Source: an uncultured Nonlabens sp. (GTDB lineage: Bacteria > Bacteroidota > Bacteroidia > Flavobacteriales > Flavobacteriaceae). From it: 64,000 nucleotides of DNA. Positions 54,860-63,800 of this stretch are shown one piece after another (position 1 is the first letter of the stretch; each line of letters starts with the position of its first letter). The stretch covers positions 33,639 through 97,638 of the forward strand of contig NZ_CANLXZ010000011.1 in the NCBI RefSeq assembly GCF_947495285.1. The letters run 5' to 3'. Under the pieces are notes generated by a model, which worked only from the letters and a program-made list of their open reading frames with translations, ran no database searches and had not been told where the DNA came from. Both the position numbers and the translations under genes were made by a program.

Positions 54860-55669
54860 CTATATCAAATCAGCCATTTGTTGCTGTAAATCGAGAGCTT
54901 TTGCTCTTGCAGCATCAGCAAAGTCACTACCATTAGAAGCATAAATAATACCACGAGAAGAGTTAACGAGTAGTCCTACTTGATCATTTTTTCCATATTT
55001 TACAACTTCTTCTAGAGATCCACCTTGAGCGCCTACTCCAGGAACCAGTAAAAAAGAATCTGGAACTATTTTTCTGATGTCTGCTAGATATTCTGCTTTT
55101 GTAGCACCTACTACATACATTAATCTATCACTATTCTCGTATTGAGAAGCTGTTTTAAGAACCTCTTGATATAGAGGTTTTCCATCTATAGTTTTGGTCT
55201 GAAAATCAAAAGCACCTTGATTAGAAGTAAGCGCTAGTAAAATAGCAAACTTATCATTAAAGGCCAGAAACGGCTCTACAGAATCTTTTCCCATGTAAGG
55301 AGCAATCGTTACACTATCAAAATTCAAGTCTTCATAAAAAGCCTTAGCATATCTAGTAGAAGTGTTTCCTATATCACCACGTTTAGCATCGGCTATTGTG
55401 AAATGATCTGGATAATTCTCGTTGAGGTAACGGATGGTTTTTTCTAACGCGATCCACCCTTTAACTCCATAAGCTTCAAAGAAAGCCGTGTTGGGTTTAT
55501 AAGCAACACAAAGATCATGAGTAGCATCTATAACTGCTTTAGAAAAGGCAAAAATAGGATCTTCCTCTTGCAGTAAATGAGCTGGTATTTTTTCCAGATC
55601 AACATCTAGGCCTACACATAAAAAGGATTTCTTTTTATTGATTTGAGAATGAAGTTTATCTATGGTCAT
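54860..55669 (-). CDS. pyrF: Orotidine-5'-phosphate decarboxylase
   Basis: 269 aa, the longer (type 2) form. [14 protein letters not shown] at the start, catalytic [15 protein letters not shown] (Asp-Lys-Asp), and [21 protein letters not shown] with [10 protein letters not shown] for phosphate binding. Final step of UMP synthesis. Separated from prfA upstream by a palindrome-rich spacer. Confidence 0.95.
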   Translation of the reverse strand: MTIDKLHSQINKKKSFLCVGLDVDLEKIPAHLLQEEDPIFAFSKAVIDATHDLCVAYKPNTAFFEAYGVKGWIALEKTIRYLNENYPDHFTIADAKRGDIGNTSTRYAKAFYEDLNFDSVTIAPYMGKDSVEPFLAFNDKFAILLALTSNQGAFDFQTKTIDGKPLYQEVLKTASQYENSDRLMYVVGATKAEYLADIRKIVPDSFLLVPGVGAQGGSLEEVVKYGKNDQVGLLVNSSRGIIYASNGSDFADAARAKALDLQQQMADLI

Positions 55670-55691
55670 AGAGGTAGTTATTTCGGCAGAT

Positions 55692-55782
55692 GCGATCCGC
55701 CCTTTACTGAGTTTGATGGATGCGATGCGTCAATATTGGTATATATGAACTGAAAATATGTTTCGGCGCATGGCATGCGCCG
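55692..55782. repeat. Palindrome cluster between prfA and pyrF
   Basis: CGGCGCATG-G-CATGCGCCG (55764-55782) is a GC-rich inverted repeat directly after the prfA stop codon; GATGCGATCCGCC (55692-55704) and GGATGCGATGCGTC (55719-55732) are related words. May act as prfA terminator or be a flavobacterial hairpin repeat. Confidence 0.6.
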
Positions 55783-56859
55783 TTATAAACCTTCATCAGT
55801 CATTTTTAACTTCTCGGTATTATCTACCAGTTGAAGCTCGTCGATGATTTTTTGAATATCACCATTGATAATGTTATCTAGATCATATAAAGTAAGGTTG
55901 ATACGGTGATCTGTAACACGGCCTTGTGAGTAGTTATAAGTTCTAATTTTAGCACTACGGTCACCAGAACTCACCATGCTTTTACGCTTTTCAGAATCGG
56001 CTTCCATTTTCTTTGCAAGCTCCATTTCATATAAACGAGAACGTAAAACCTTTAAGGCTTTTTCCAGGTTTTTATGCGACGATTTTTGATCTTGACAACT
56101 CACGATCATACCAGTAGGCTCGTGGTGTAATTTTATCGCACTATAAGTAGTGTTTACCGACTGTCCACCAGGACCTGTAGAAGTAGTACGTTCTATACGT
56201 ACTTCTGTCATGTCCAGTTCTACGTCAAATTCTTCGGCCTCAGGAAGTACCATTACCGTAGCGGCACTCGTGTGTACACGACCTTGAGTTTCAGTCTGTG
56301 GTACACGTTGTACACGGTGCACTCCAGCTTCAAACTTGAGTGTTCCATACACATCTTCACCATTTACTTCTAGAATAATTTCTTTATAACCACCACTAGT
56401 ACCATGACTGGTATCAACAACACTCGTACTCCAGCCTTTACTAGAACAGTATTTTTCATACATTCTAAATAAATCACCAGCAAAAATACTCGCCTCATCA
56501 CCACCAGCACCAGCACGTATTTCCATTACTGCATTCTTTGCATCTTCTGGATCTTTAGGGACCAGCATCATGCGTATTTCTTCTTCAAGAGCAGGAATAG
56601 CTTCTTTTGCTTCATCCAGTTGCATCTGTGCCATTTCAACCATATCAGCATCGCTACCGTCTGCTATGATTTCTTTTGCCTCTTCAAGATTTGCAGTTAA
56701 TTCTATATAAATCTCACGTTTATCCATGAGATTTTTAAGATCTTTATATTCTTTAGTCAGTTGCACGTATCGTTTTTGGTCAGATATAATATCTGGTTGA
56801 ATGATTAGGTCGTTTACCTCGTCAAAACGATTTTTTACAATATTTAATTTATCTATCAT
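55783..56859 (-). CDS. prfA: Peptide chain release factor 1
   Basis: 358 aa. GGQ motif in [20 protein letters not shown], stop-codon reading region further upstream, coiled N-terminal domain, and the conserved [22 protein letters not shown]. Releases peptides at UAA/UAG. Full length. No upstream prmC lies next to it. Confidence 0.96.
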   Translation of the reverse strand: MIDKLNIVKNRFDEVNDLIIQPDIISDQKRYVQLTKEYKDLKNLMDKREIYIELTANLEEAKEIIADGSDADMVEMAQMQLDEAKEAIPALEEEIRMMLVPKDPEDAKNAVMEIRAGAGGDEASIFAGDLFRMYEKYCSSKGWSTSVVDTSHGTSGGYKEIILEVNGEDVYGTLKFEAGVHRVQRVPQTETQGRVHTSAATVMVLPEAEEFDVELDMTEVRIERTTSTGPGGQSVNTTYSAIKLHHEPTGMIVSCQDQKSSHKNLEKALKVLRSRLYEMELAKKMEADSEKRKSMVSSGDRSAKIRTYNYSQGRVTDHRINLTLYDLDNIINGDIQKIIDELQLVDNTEKLKMTDEGL

Positions 56860-56922
56860 GGTCTATTTCAAGTGTCGCGAAAATACGGAATTTGCTCGTA
56901 ATTTTAAACTATAATCTCGCTT

Positions 56923-57456
56923 ATGAAATCAATAGTAAAATTAGGTCTGGGCGGTGGCTGTCATTGGTGCACAGAAGCTGTTTTTCAATCTGTTGCTGGT
57001 GTGATAAGAGTAGAACAAGGTTATATTTCTAGTATGGCGCCTTTTGAAACAAAAAGTGAAGCAGTAATCGCGCATCTTACTGATTCTGTGAATCTAGAGA
57101 TGTTAATCGATATACATTTACAGACCCATTCTTCCAGTAAGGAACATAGTAGACGTGACGATTATCGCAGTGCTATTTATTATTTTGATGATGATATGAA
57201 AAGTAGGATAGAGGATATTATGATCTCGCTTTCGCGAAAGCGGAACGAAAAATACATTACTCATATAATTCCGTTTTCATCTTTTAAAGCCTCGCGAGAA
57301 TCGATACAGAATTATTACAAAACGAGACCGGAAGCACCGTTTTGTAAACGATATATTGAGCCGAAGTTGAAAATCGTGGTGGAGGTATTGAAGGATTATG
57401 GAGATGCGCAAATAAATAGACAGGTCGATAGTCAATTCGAGCGCAGTCGAGAATGA
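56923..57456 (+). CDS. Divergent MsrA-like methionine sulfoxide reductase
   Basis: 177 aa. LGGGCHWCTEAVFQSVAGV keeps the catalytic Cys13 and Glu18 of MsrA but has His for the usual Phe; the downstream GHAE and YDP segments are missing, while DDYRSAIYYFDDD matches the YRSAIF region. Palindrome 57227-57242 adds SLSRKRNE. The last residues (QFERSRE) are encoded by an intergenic-type repeat (57438-57453), so the C-terminus looks extended by repeat sequence. Activity uncertain. Confidence 0.7.
   Translation: MKSIVKLGLGGGCHWCTEAVFQSVAGVIRVEQGYISSMAPFETKSEAVIAHLTDSVNLEMLIDIHLQTHSSSKEHSRRDDYRSAIYYFDDDMKSRIEDIMISLSRKRNEKYITHIIPFSSFKASRESIQNYYKTRPEAPFCKRYIEPKLKIVVEVLKDYGDAQINRQVDSQFERSRE
57227..57242. 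repeat. Palindrome CGCTTTCGCGAAAGCG, copy 16
   Basis: Perfect copy in the MsrA-like gene, LSRKR frame. Confidence 0.95.
57438..57453 (+). repeat. Repeat arm CGAGCGCAGTCGAGAA
   Basis: Matches in inverted orientation 57864-57878 on the other side of the GIY-YIG pseudogene (15 bases). Nearby GTCGATAG (57424-57431) is likewise matched by CTATCGAC (57909-57916). Confidence 0.75.
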
Positions 57457-57490
57457 TTTAATAAAGAGTTGTTACTAATTAAAGAAAGAC

Positions 57491-57837
57491 CTAAAACTCC
57501 TTAATAGCGGTGTCGATTTCATGCTTTGTGGGTTGATACTTGTGTTGAGTCATATTCCTGCATTCTGCAAGAATTTGTATGGTGTCAAATTCTCTGTTAG
57601 CTAATGCTCGTTTTTTTGCAGCACTCCATTTCTTGATTTTCTTTTCGTAATAAATGCAATACCGTACATCTATAAAACGCTCTCTATAAATCAGTTTTAG
57701 TGGCCTTCTTTGCAAAGTGAAGGATCTAGGGTTTTTACCCATATGGTGTTCTTCCAGACGTCTCTCAAGATTATTAGTCATTTCTGTGTATAACAAGCCA
57801 TCAGAGCATTCAAGATGTAAAGATGGTAGTATTTCAT
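57491..57837 (-). pseudogene. GIY-YIG nuclease gene with frameshift
   Basis: From the ATG at 57837 the minus strand reads MKYYHLYIL, the normal start of a UPF0213-type GIY-YIG protein, then goes out of frame at about 57811; one base shifted, it continues ECSDGLLYTEMTNNLERRLEEH to the natural stop at 57491. A base has been lost in the codon after TTG. The GIY-YIG Gly (YTGMT) is also Glu. An in-frame TTG at 57796 would make a protein without the active site. Probably inactive; a sequencing slip is the alternative. Confidence 0.7.
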
Positions 57838-57863
57838 CAATAAAGCTTTTAGACTAGTAATCG

Positions 57864-57916
57864 TTCTCGACTGCGCTCTAACTGACACCGAATGATGTCA
57901 GTTAGAGCCTATCGAC
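57864..57916. repeat. Composite inverted repeat
   Basis: GCTCTAACTGACA (57875-57887) pairs perfectly with TGTCAGTTAGAGC (57896-57908), 8-nt loop; flanked by TTCTCGACTGCGCTC (57864-57878), the partner of 57438-57453, and CTATCGACAAGCTC (57909-57922). Resembles dispersed intergenic repeats of flavobacteria. Confidence 0.75.
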
Positions 57917-57969
57917 AAGCTCAAGACAGTCTGTATTTGAGAATGTTTCAAACGTATAGAGTGATTTTT

Positions 57970-59148
57970 TTAATACTCAAAAACCCCAAACTCACTATCG
58001 ATAGTAAGTTTCTTAGAGTTTGCAGTTTCTACACGACCTATGATTTTTGCGTCTACATTAAATGATTTTGAAATATCTATAATTTCTTGTGCAATAGATT
58101 CATTTACATAAAGTTCCATACGGTGTCCCATGTTGAAAACCTGATACATCTCTTTCCAGTCAGTACCAGACTCTTCTTGTATCATTTTAAAAAGAGGTGG
58201 TAATTTAAACATGTTGTCCTTAATGATGTGCAGGTCTTTTACAAAATGTAAAATTTTAGTTTGAGCACCACCAGAGCAGTGTACCATGCCGTGCAAGTCT
58301 ACTCGATTTACACTGCTTAATATTTTTTTAATGATAGGCGCATAGGTACGAGTAGGAGATAGGACTAATTTACCAGCATCTAGCGGGCTACCTTCTACAG
58401 CGTCAGTTAGGTTTTTTGAACCAGAATAAACTAGATCTTCTGGAACGGCTGCATCATAACTTGCAGGAAATTTATCTTTAAGGGTTTTATTAAAAACATC
58501 GTGTCTAGCGCTGGTAAGACCGTTAGATCCCATGCCGCCGTTATACTCATTTTCATAAGTAGCCTGTCCAGAACTAGAAAGTCCTACAATAACGTCACCT
58601 GCTTTTATGTTTGCGTTATCTACTACATCGCTGCGTTTCATGCGTGCGGTAACGGTAGAGTCTACGATAATGGTTCTTACTAGGTCACCGACATCGGCCG
58701 TTTCTCCACCGGTAGAAATAATTTCTACGCCGTGTGATTTTAAATCGGCTATAAGTTCTTCTGTACCGTTTATAATAGCGCTAATTACTTCTCCTGTAAT
58801 GAGGTTTTTGTTTCTTCCTATAGTGCTAGAAAGTAGAATATTATCTGTTGCGCCTACACAAAGTAAGTCGTCTACATTCATTATTAAAGCATCTTGAGCG
58901 ATTCCTTTCCAGACCGATATGTCTCCAGTTTCTTTCCAGTACATGTAGGCTAGACTGGATTTAGTCCCTGCACCGTCTGCATGCATAATGAGGCAGTGAT
59001 CTTCAGATCCTGTTAGAGAATCTGGTACTATTTTACAAAAAGCCTGTGGAAACAGTCCTTTATCTACGTTTTTTATCGCGTTATGTACGTCTTCTTTGCC
59101 AGCGCTTACACCACGCTGCGCATATCTTTTAGAAATGTCTTGGCTCAT
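57970..59148 (-). CDS. purM: Phosphoribosylformylglycinamidine cyclo-ligase (AIR synthase)
   Basis: 392 aa. PurM-type ATP-binding: HADGAGTKSSLAYMYW, catalytic ALIMNVDDLLCVGA, STGGETADVGDLVRT and HCSGGAQTKILHF. Longer than E. coli PurM (345), as in other Bacteroidota. Closes the imidazole ring in purine synthesis. Promoter box lies 4 nt before the ATG. Confidence 0.93.
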   Translation of the reverse strand: MSQDISKRYAQRGVSAGKEDVHNAIKNVDKGLFPQAFCKIVPDSLTGSEDHCLIMHADGAGTKSSLAYMYWKETGDISVWKGIAQDALIMNVDDLLCVGATDNILLSSTIGRNKNLITGEVISAIINGTEELIADLKSHGVEIISTGGETADVGDLVRTIIVDSTVTARMKRSDVVDNANIKAGDVIVGLSSSGQATYENEYNGGMGSNGLTSARHDVFNKTLKDKFPASYDAAVPEDLVYSGSKNLTDAVEGSPLDAGKLVLSPTRTYAPIIKKILSSVNRVDLHGMVHCSGGAQTKILHFVKDLHIIKDNMFKLPPLFKMIQEESGTDWKEMYQVFNMGHRMELYVNESIAQEIIDISKSFNVDAKIIGRVETANSKKLTIDSEFGVFEY

Positions 59149-59152
59149 ATGG

Positions 59153-59160
59153 CAAATTTA
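59153..59160 (-). promoter_or_regulatory. Predicted -7 box 4 nt before purM
   Basis: TAAATTTG on the minus strand, exact consensus, then CCAT and the ATG; predicts a near-leaderless mRNA. Confidence 0.6.
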
Positions 59161-59401
59161 CTATTTACAAGCAATTAAGAGCTATTAACTTTTAAGTATT
59201 AAATAAAAAGTATGAATAGGTTGTTAAGAAATATGCCAGTCAGATGGTGCTATTTCAAAAATTTAAAGAACATCCACTCAAAATATTGCAGCTATTTTTA
59301 AAGCTAACAAAGTAGATGAGACATACTTCACCTTTTTCTATCGTATTTATAGTCTGATTTTATGGTCTGACTTCTTATTTTGATTATTGTTTTTTCGTTC
59401 C
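59161..59401. other. Intergenic region purM-glnN
   Basis: AT-rich, no intact gene. A short frame (about 59280-59390) reads TQNIAAIFKANKVDETYF, faintly transposase-like, but is too short to assign. Confidence 0.35.
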
Positions 59402-59417
59402 CGCTTTCGCGAAAGCG
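59402..59417. repeat. Palindrome CGCTTTCGCGAAAGCG, copy 17
   Basis: Perfect intergenic copy, 9 bp from the glnN terminator hairpin. Confidence 0.95.
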
Positions 59418-59425
59418 AAACATAA

Positions 59426-59457
59426 AAAAGCCTCTAACAATTAAATTAGAGGCTTTT
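59426..59457 (-). terminator. Intrinsic terminator of glnN
   Basis: Perfect 12-bp stem AAAAGCCTCTAA / TTAGAGGCTTTT, 8-nt loop, A-run at 59424-59429 giving the U-tract on the minus strand. Confidence 0.9.
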
Positions 59458-59479
59458 AAATCATTTATTAACTAGTTGA

Positions 59480-61666
59480 TTAACGAGTAAATAATAACTC
59501 ACGATACTTAGTAAGTGGCCATAATTCATCGTCTACTAATAATTCTAGTTTATCGCAGCTGTAACGTATCACGTCAAAGTAAGGTTTTACGTTATCGCAG
59601 TATTGAGCAGCAGTTTCTTCAGCATTTTTAGCTTTGTTTGCTTTTTTACGAGCATCAGTCATTTCTGTAATTCCCTTGTTGATTTTCTCAATGTGTTCTG
59701 AGATATCTTCAATAAGCATCATTTGCTCTTTTGCATACTTTTTAAAGTCTTTACCATAGATTTCTTTTAAACCTACTACGTTTTCTATCAATCTATTTTG
59801 ATATTTAACGGCAGTAGGAATCACATGATTACGAGCGATATCGCCTAAGATACGTCCTTCTATCTGGATGCGCATCGCGTATTCTTCTACTTCAATTTCA
59901 TAACGAGATTCTGTCTCTACCTTACTCATGATGTTTAGGTCTTCATAAAGCTTTATAGTTTTCTCAGAAACTTTTGCTTTAAGAGCGGTAGGAGTCGTTT
60001 TATTGTTGCTTAGTCCTCGTTTTTCTGCTTCTTTTTCCCATGCTTCTCCATAGCCATCTCCTTCAAAACGTATTTTCTTAGATTGCTTAATGTACTCACG
60101 TAATACGTTAAAGATAGCCTCATCTTTTTTGAGCTTTTTATCCTTAATAAGTGCGTCTACTTCTTCCTTAAACTCGATTAATTGTTTTGCAACTATCGCG
60201 TTAAGAACGGTCATAGGATTTGCACAGTTTGCGGTAGAACCTACGGCACGTAATTCAAATTTATTCCCTGTAAATGCAAATGGCGACGTACGGTTACGGT
60301 CTGTATTATCAAGGATTACTTCTGGAATTTTACCTACTACATTAAGTTTAAGGTCTGTTTTCTCTTCTGGAGAAAGTTTTCCGTCGGTTACTTTTTCTAA
60401 TTCGTCCAGAACCTTAGTTAATTGAGAACCTATGAACACAGAAATAATTGCTGGTGGTGCTTCATTTGCTCCTAAACGATGGTCGTTTGATGCGCTTGCT
60501 ATAGTTGCTCTAACTAACTCTTCATTATCGTGTACCGCTTTTATGGTATTTACAAAGAAAGTTAAGAACTGCAGGTTCTTCATAGGTGTGCTACCTGGAG
60601 ATAATAAATTTACACCAGTGTTAGTAGCAAGTGACCAGTTATTGTGTTTTCCAGAACCGTTTACTCCTGCAAATGGCTTTTCATGGAACAAAACTTTAAA
60701 GTTGTGACGTGAAGCTACTTTTCTCATCACATCCATTAATAAAGAGTTGTGATCTACTGCAAGGTTTGCTTCTTCAAATATAGGAGCAAGCTCAAACTGG
60801 TTAGGGGCTACCTCGTTGTGACGTGTTTTAACAGGTATACCTAAAAGCATACATTCTGTTTCCATATCACGCATATAATTTAATACTCTGGAAGGAATAG
60901 AACCGAAATAATGATCGTCTAATTGCTGTCCTTTTGCAGAGGAATGTCCTAATAGGGTACGACCAGCCATTTGTAAATCTGGACGCGAGTCTGCTAGGGC
61001 AGCATCTATTAAGAAATATTCTTGTTCCCATCCTAATGTGGCAACTACCTTAGATACGTTTTTGTCAAAGTATTTACATACATCAGTTGCTGCTTGATCT
61101 ACTACTTGTAAAGAACGTAGTAGAGGTGTTTTGTAATCTAGAGCTTCTCCTGTGTAAGCGATAAATACAGTAGGAATACAGAGCGTAGTTCCCATAATAA
61201 ATGCTGGTGATGTAGGGTCCCAAGCGGTGTAACCACGAGCTTCAAATGTGTTTCTTATTCCACCATTAGGGAAAGAAGAAGCGTCTGGTTCTTGTTGAAC
61301 TAGCTGTCCACCACCGAATTTTTCAATCACTTCACCATCCATTTCTAATTCAAAGAAAGCATCATGTTTCTCTGCAGTACCACCAGTAAGTGGTTGAAAC
61401 CAGTGCGTGTAGTGAGTTGCACCATTATTGATAGACCATTCTTTCATTCCTGTAGAAATATGATCTGCTACTTCACGGCTTATTTTAGTACCGTTTTCCA
61501 TAGCGTCTACGACGCTTTTGTAAGCTTGCTTAGTTAAGTGCTGGCGCATCGCATATTTATTGAAAACATTCTTACCGAATATTTCACTGCGACGTTTAGG
61601 TTCATTCACTTCAATAGGCTGGCGATTGAGTGTTTCTTTTAAGGCATTAAATCTTAATGTAGACAT
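59480..61666 (-). CDS. glnN: Glutamine synthetase type III
   Basis: 728 aa, the length of GSIII, twice that of GSI. Landmarks: FGKNVFNKYAMRQHL, THYTHWFQPLTGGTAEKHD, GGQLVQQEPDASSFPNGG, LGWEQEYFLID, KTRHNEVAPNQFELAP, KPFAGVNGSGKHNNWSL and RTSPFAFTGNKFE. Condenses glutamate and ammonia; the main ammonia-assimilating enzyme of many Bacteroidota. Monocistronic, with its own terminator. Nitrogen-dependent control is expected for the family but no site was recognised. Confidence 0.96.
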   Translation of the reverse strand: MSTLRFNALKETLNRQPIEVNEPKRRSEIFGKNVFNKYAMRQHLTKQAYKSVVDAMENGTKISREVADHISTGMKEWSINNGATHYTHWFQPLTGGTAEKHDAFFELEMDGEVIEKFGGGQLVQQEPDASSFPNGGIRNTFEARGYTAWDPTSPAFIMGTTLCIPTVFIAYTGEALDYKTPLLRSLQVVDQAATDVCKYFDKNVSKVVATLGWEQEYFLIDAALADSRPDLQMAGRTLLGHSSAKGQQLDDHYFGSIPSRVLNYMRDMETECMLLGIPVKTRHNEVAPNQFELAPIFEEANLAVDHNSLLMDVMRKVASRHNFKVLFHEKPFAGVNGSGKHNNWSLATNTGVNLLSPGSTPMKNLQFLTFFVNTIKAVHDNEELVRATIASASNDHRLGANEAPPAIISVFIGSQLTKVLDELEKVTDGKLSPEEKTDLKLNVVGKIPEVILDNTDRNRTSPFAFTGNKFELRAVGSTANCANPMTVLNAIVAKQLIEFKEEVDALIKDKKLKKDEAIFNVLREYIKQSKKIRFEGDGYGEAWEKEAEKRGLSNNKTTPTALKAKVSEKTIKLYEDLNIMSKVETESRYEIEVEEYAMRIQIEGRILGDIARNHVIPTAVKYQNRLIENVVGLKEIYGKDFKKYAKEQMMLIEDISEHIEKINKGITEMTDARKKANKAKNAEETAAQYCDNVKPYFDVIRYSCDKLELLVDDELWPLTKYRELLFTR

Positions 61667-61782
61667 GATGTGGTGTTATTTTAATAAAATACACCGTAAA
61701 AATAAGTATAATAATTAATACACCCCTTATTTAAATAGGGTATTGATATAAAATTACAGTTAAATTATGTCTATGTCCTTAT

Positions 61783-62736
61783 TTATGCTAGGGTCTGAAA
61801 TATTAAATAAACAAAAAGTATATAGGAGATCATTAAAAAGATTCCTTTGAATCTGCCTATGGAATATGTCTTAGGTATAAATGCTAGAGGAAGCATAATA
61901 AACGCAAAACCTAGCATCCAATATATGTCATTAGTTATAAGTCCAGAATTCTCACCGCTTATCTTTATAGGCTGTATAAGAGAAGTTATACCTAGTACAG
62001 ATGCTATATTGAAAATGTTAGAGCCTATTAAATTACCTAGAGAAATCGCTTTTTCTTTTTTAAGAGCCGCTATAACAGATGCTGCTAGCTCTGGAACAGA
62101 TGTGCCGATAGCGACCATAGATACTGCAATAATACTTTCTGGAATTTCTAGACTCTCTGCTATGTCAACAGCTCCTTTTACCAGTAATTCAGATCCTATC
62201 CATAAGGCAGCGCCACCTAAAACTAAGAATAGAAATATTTTCCACCATTTAGATTCTTCCAGATCATCATCTATAGCTACAGCTTCTGGTGTTTTACGAG
62301 CTCTTCTTATCAATAGGACTAAGAAGACTATTAGTAATACTAATAAAGAAGTACCTTCAAATCTATTGATATCGTGATCTAAAAATAAGAATACGTAGAG
62401 CAATAGGCTGAAGATAATCATCCAAGGCCAGTTGAATTTAAAAAAATCTTTGTCCATGGCTAGGGGAGCGATTAACGCTGTTACTCCTAGTACCAGTCCT
62501 ATGTTTGCAATATTAGAACCGATTACATTACCTAGTGCAATTCCAGAAGAGCCGTCCATAGCTGCTTGTATACTTACTATAAGCTCTGGAGCACTAGTAG
62601 CAAAGGATACAACGGTTAACCCAATGATCATTTTTGATAAACTAAGTTTAAGAGATAATCCTACAGAAGACCTAACCAGAAACTCTCCACCTGCTACTAA
62701 TAATATAAAACCTAGAAATAAATATAATAAACTCAT
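61783..62736 (-). CDS. Calcium/sodium antiporter (CaCA family, YrbG-like)
   Basis: 317 aa, ten helices in two inverted repeats. The alpha repeats are ALGNVIGSNIANIGLVLG (about 70) and SLGNLIGSNIFNIASVLG (about 230), each with TSAPEL/TSVPEL in the helix before. An acidic loop (IDDDLEESKW) separates the halves. Exchanges Ca for Na at the inner membrane. Confidence 0.93.
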   Translation of the reverse strand: MSLLYLFLGFILLVAGGEFLVRSSVGLSLKLSLSKMIIGLTVVSFATSAPELIVSIQAAMDGSSGIALGNVIGSNIANIGLVLGVTALIAPLAMDKDFFKFNWPWMIIFSLLLYVFLFLDHDINRFEGTSLLVLLIVFLVLLIRRARKTPEAVAIDDDLEESKWWKIFLFLVLGGAALWIGSELLVKGAVDIAESLEIPESIIAVSMVAIGTSVPELAASVIAALKKEKAISLGNLIGSNIFNIASVLGITSLIQPIKISGENSGLITNDIYWMLGFAFIMLPLAFIPKTYSIGRFKGIFLMISYILFVYLIFQTLA

Positions 62737-62826
62737 TAATTCAATTTAATGCACAAATGTACAGCAAAAGAAAATCGTTGTATGGATGAATTCCTATCTA
62801 GTTGACAAAGTTGTTTTTATTTTTAA

Positions 62827-63360
62827 TTAAGATCGTCTTACATCTTCCATTATATAGTCCTCTGGTTCTTTATTTTCTGAGGTGTGAATCACGCTTACGT
62901 CGCCTGTGGTCTCTAGTATTACAGCTCTTACCTCGCTCAATCTTAATACGTTTGCTTCTCTTAGTTTTCCTCTTAATTCGTTTTCGGTAACTTTAGTCTT
63001 TTCTAAATTTTTATATAGTACTTTACCATTTCTCATTAATAGCATAGGAGAGTTATCAATAACTTCTTCTACGGTCTTACTATTAAAAGAGAACCATGTT
63101 ATTAAGTAATTAAATAGGTAGAAAATACCTATAAGTAAGGCGCCTACAAAAAGAGAAGGAGAGCTAGTTGCGGCGCTCATAGCTAGTAAATTTCCTATTG
63201 CTACGGTATTTAAAAAATCAAAGCCAGTCATTTTACTGAAGCTCTTAAGACCAAAAATTCTAGTGTACAGAATTATAAGTGCATAAATAGTTACGGTTCC
63301 TAATATCACCTCTGGCATGCTATCTAAATCTTTAGTGAAATGATCCCAATTAATTCCCAT
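62827..63360 (-). CDS. DUF421 (YetF/YcaP-like) membrane protein
   Basis: 177 aa from the ATG at 63360 (MGINWDHF); an ATG at 63381 would add seven residues through an A-run. Three N-terminal helices (about 15-90) with RIFGLKSFSKMTGFDFLNTVAIGNL, the DUF421 signature, then a soluble domain with PMLLMRNGKVLYKNLEK and LRGKLREANVLRLSEVRAVILET. Function unknown; related Bacillus proteins occur in spore membranes. Confidence 0.9.
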   Translation of the reverse strand: MGINWDHFTKDLDSMPEVILGTVTIYALIILYTRIFGLKSFSKMTGFDFLNTVAIGNLLAMSAATSSPSLFVGALLIGIFYLFNYLITWFSFNSKTVEEVIDNSPMLLMRNGKVLYKNLEKTKVTENELRGKLREANVLRLSEVRAVILETTGDVSVIHTSENKEPEDYIMEDVRRS

Positions 63361-63584
63361 GTTTTTTTTATTAAAATACATATTATTAATGGTTTGAGTT
63401 TACTTTTTTGAGAATTTTAAGAATACAAACAGTATCAACGAGTTTTAAAGTCTAATTAAATAAGGTGTTAGTTTACATTATTAAAGCTCTATCAGTTTTT
63501 ATAAAACCTTATCGAGCGCTCATAGGGAGCGCTTGTTTTACTTAGAGATAACCTATAGCTTGAGATAAAGACTATTATACCAAT

Positions 63585-63800
63585 TTACTTTTGAAAAGTC
63601 TCTATGAAAGCATTTTTATAATGATGATTACTAGTTATTGATTTTATGGTCTGGCTACTCATACTAACTACTGTTGTGTGCAACCATTTTTTCAGTTCTC
63701 CCATGGATTCAAAGCGTTGGTTTTTAAACCTATTTTTTATGTACTGCCATACTTGCTCACAAGGATTCAGTTCTGGATTGTATGGTGGAATTCTTAGTAA
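63585..63800 (-). pseudogene. IS630-family transposase, C-terminal fragment
   Basis: 72 codons on the minus strand: RIPPYNPELNPCEQVWQYIK holds the last part of the DDE catalytic core (the PxYSPELNPxE motif), followed by RFESMGELKKWL and the tail FIETFQK. Everything upstream of Leu-Leu-Arg is missing because another insertion sequence begins there. Confidence 0.85.

Noticed and set aside
59250..59395. Possible transposase remnant (TQNIAAIFKANKVDETYF and a 14-bp word shared with the IS630 fragment)
   Set aside because: Too short and interrupted; similarity of this size can be chance.
819..59417. Reading the 16-bp palindromes as terminators
   Set aside because: Most lie inside genes and the intergenic copies lack a following T-run.
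61847..62377. 176-codon plus-strand frame opposite the Ca/Na antiporter gene
   Set aside because: Antisense shadow of a well-supported membrane protein; hydrophobic-strand codons often leave the opposite frame open.
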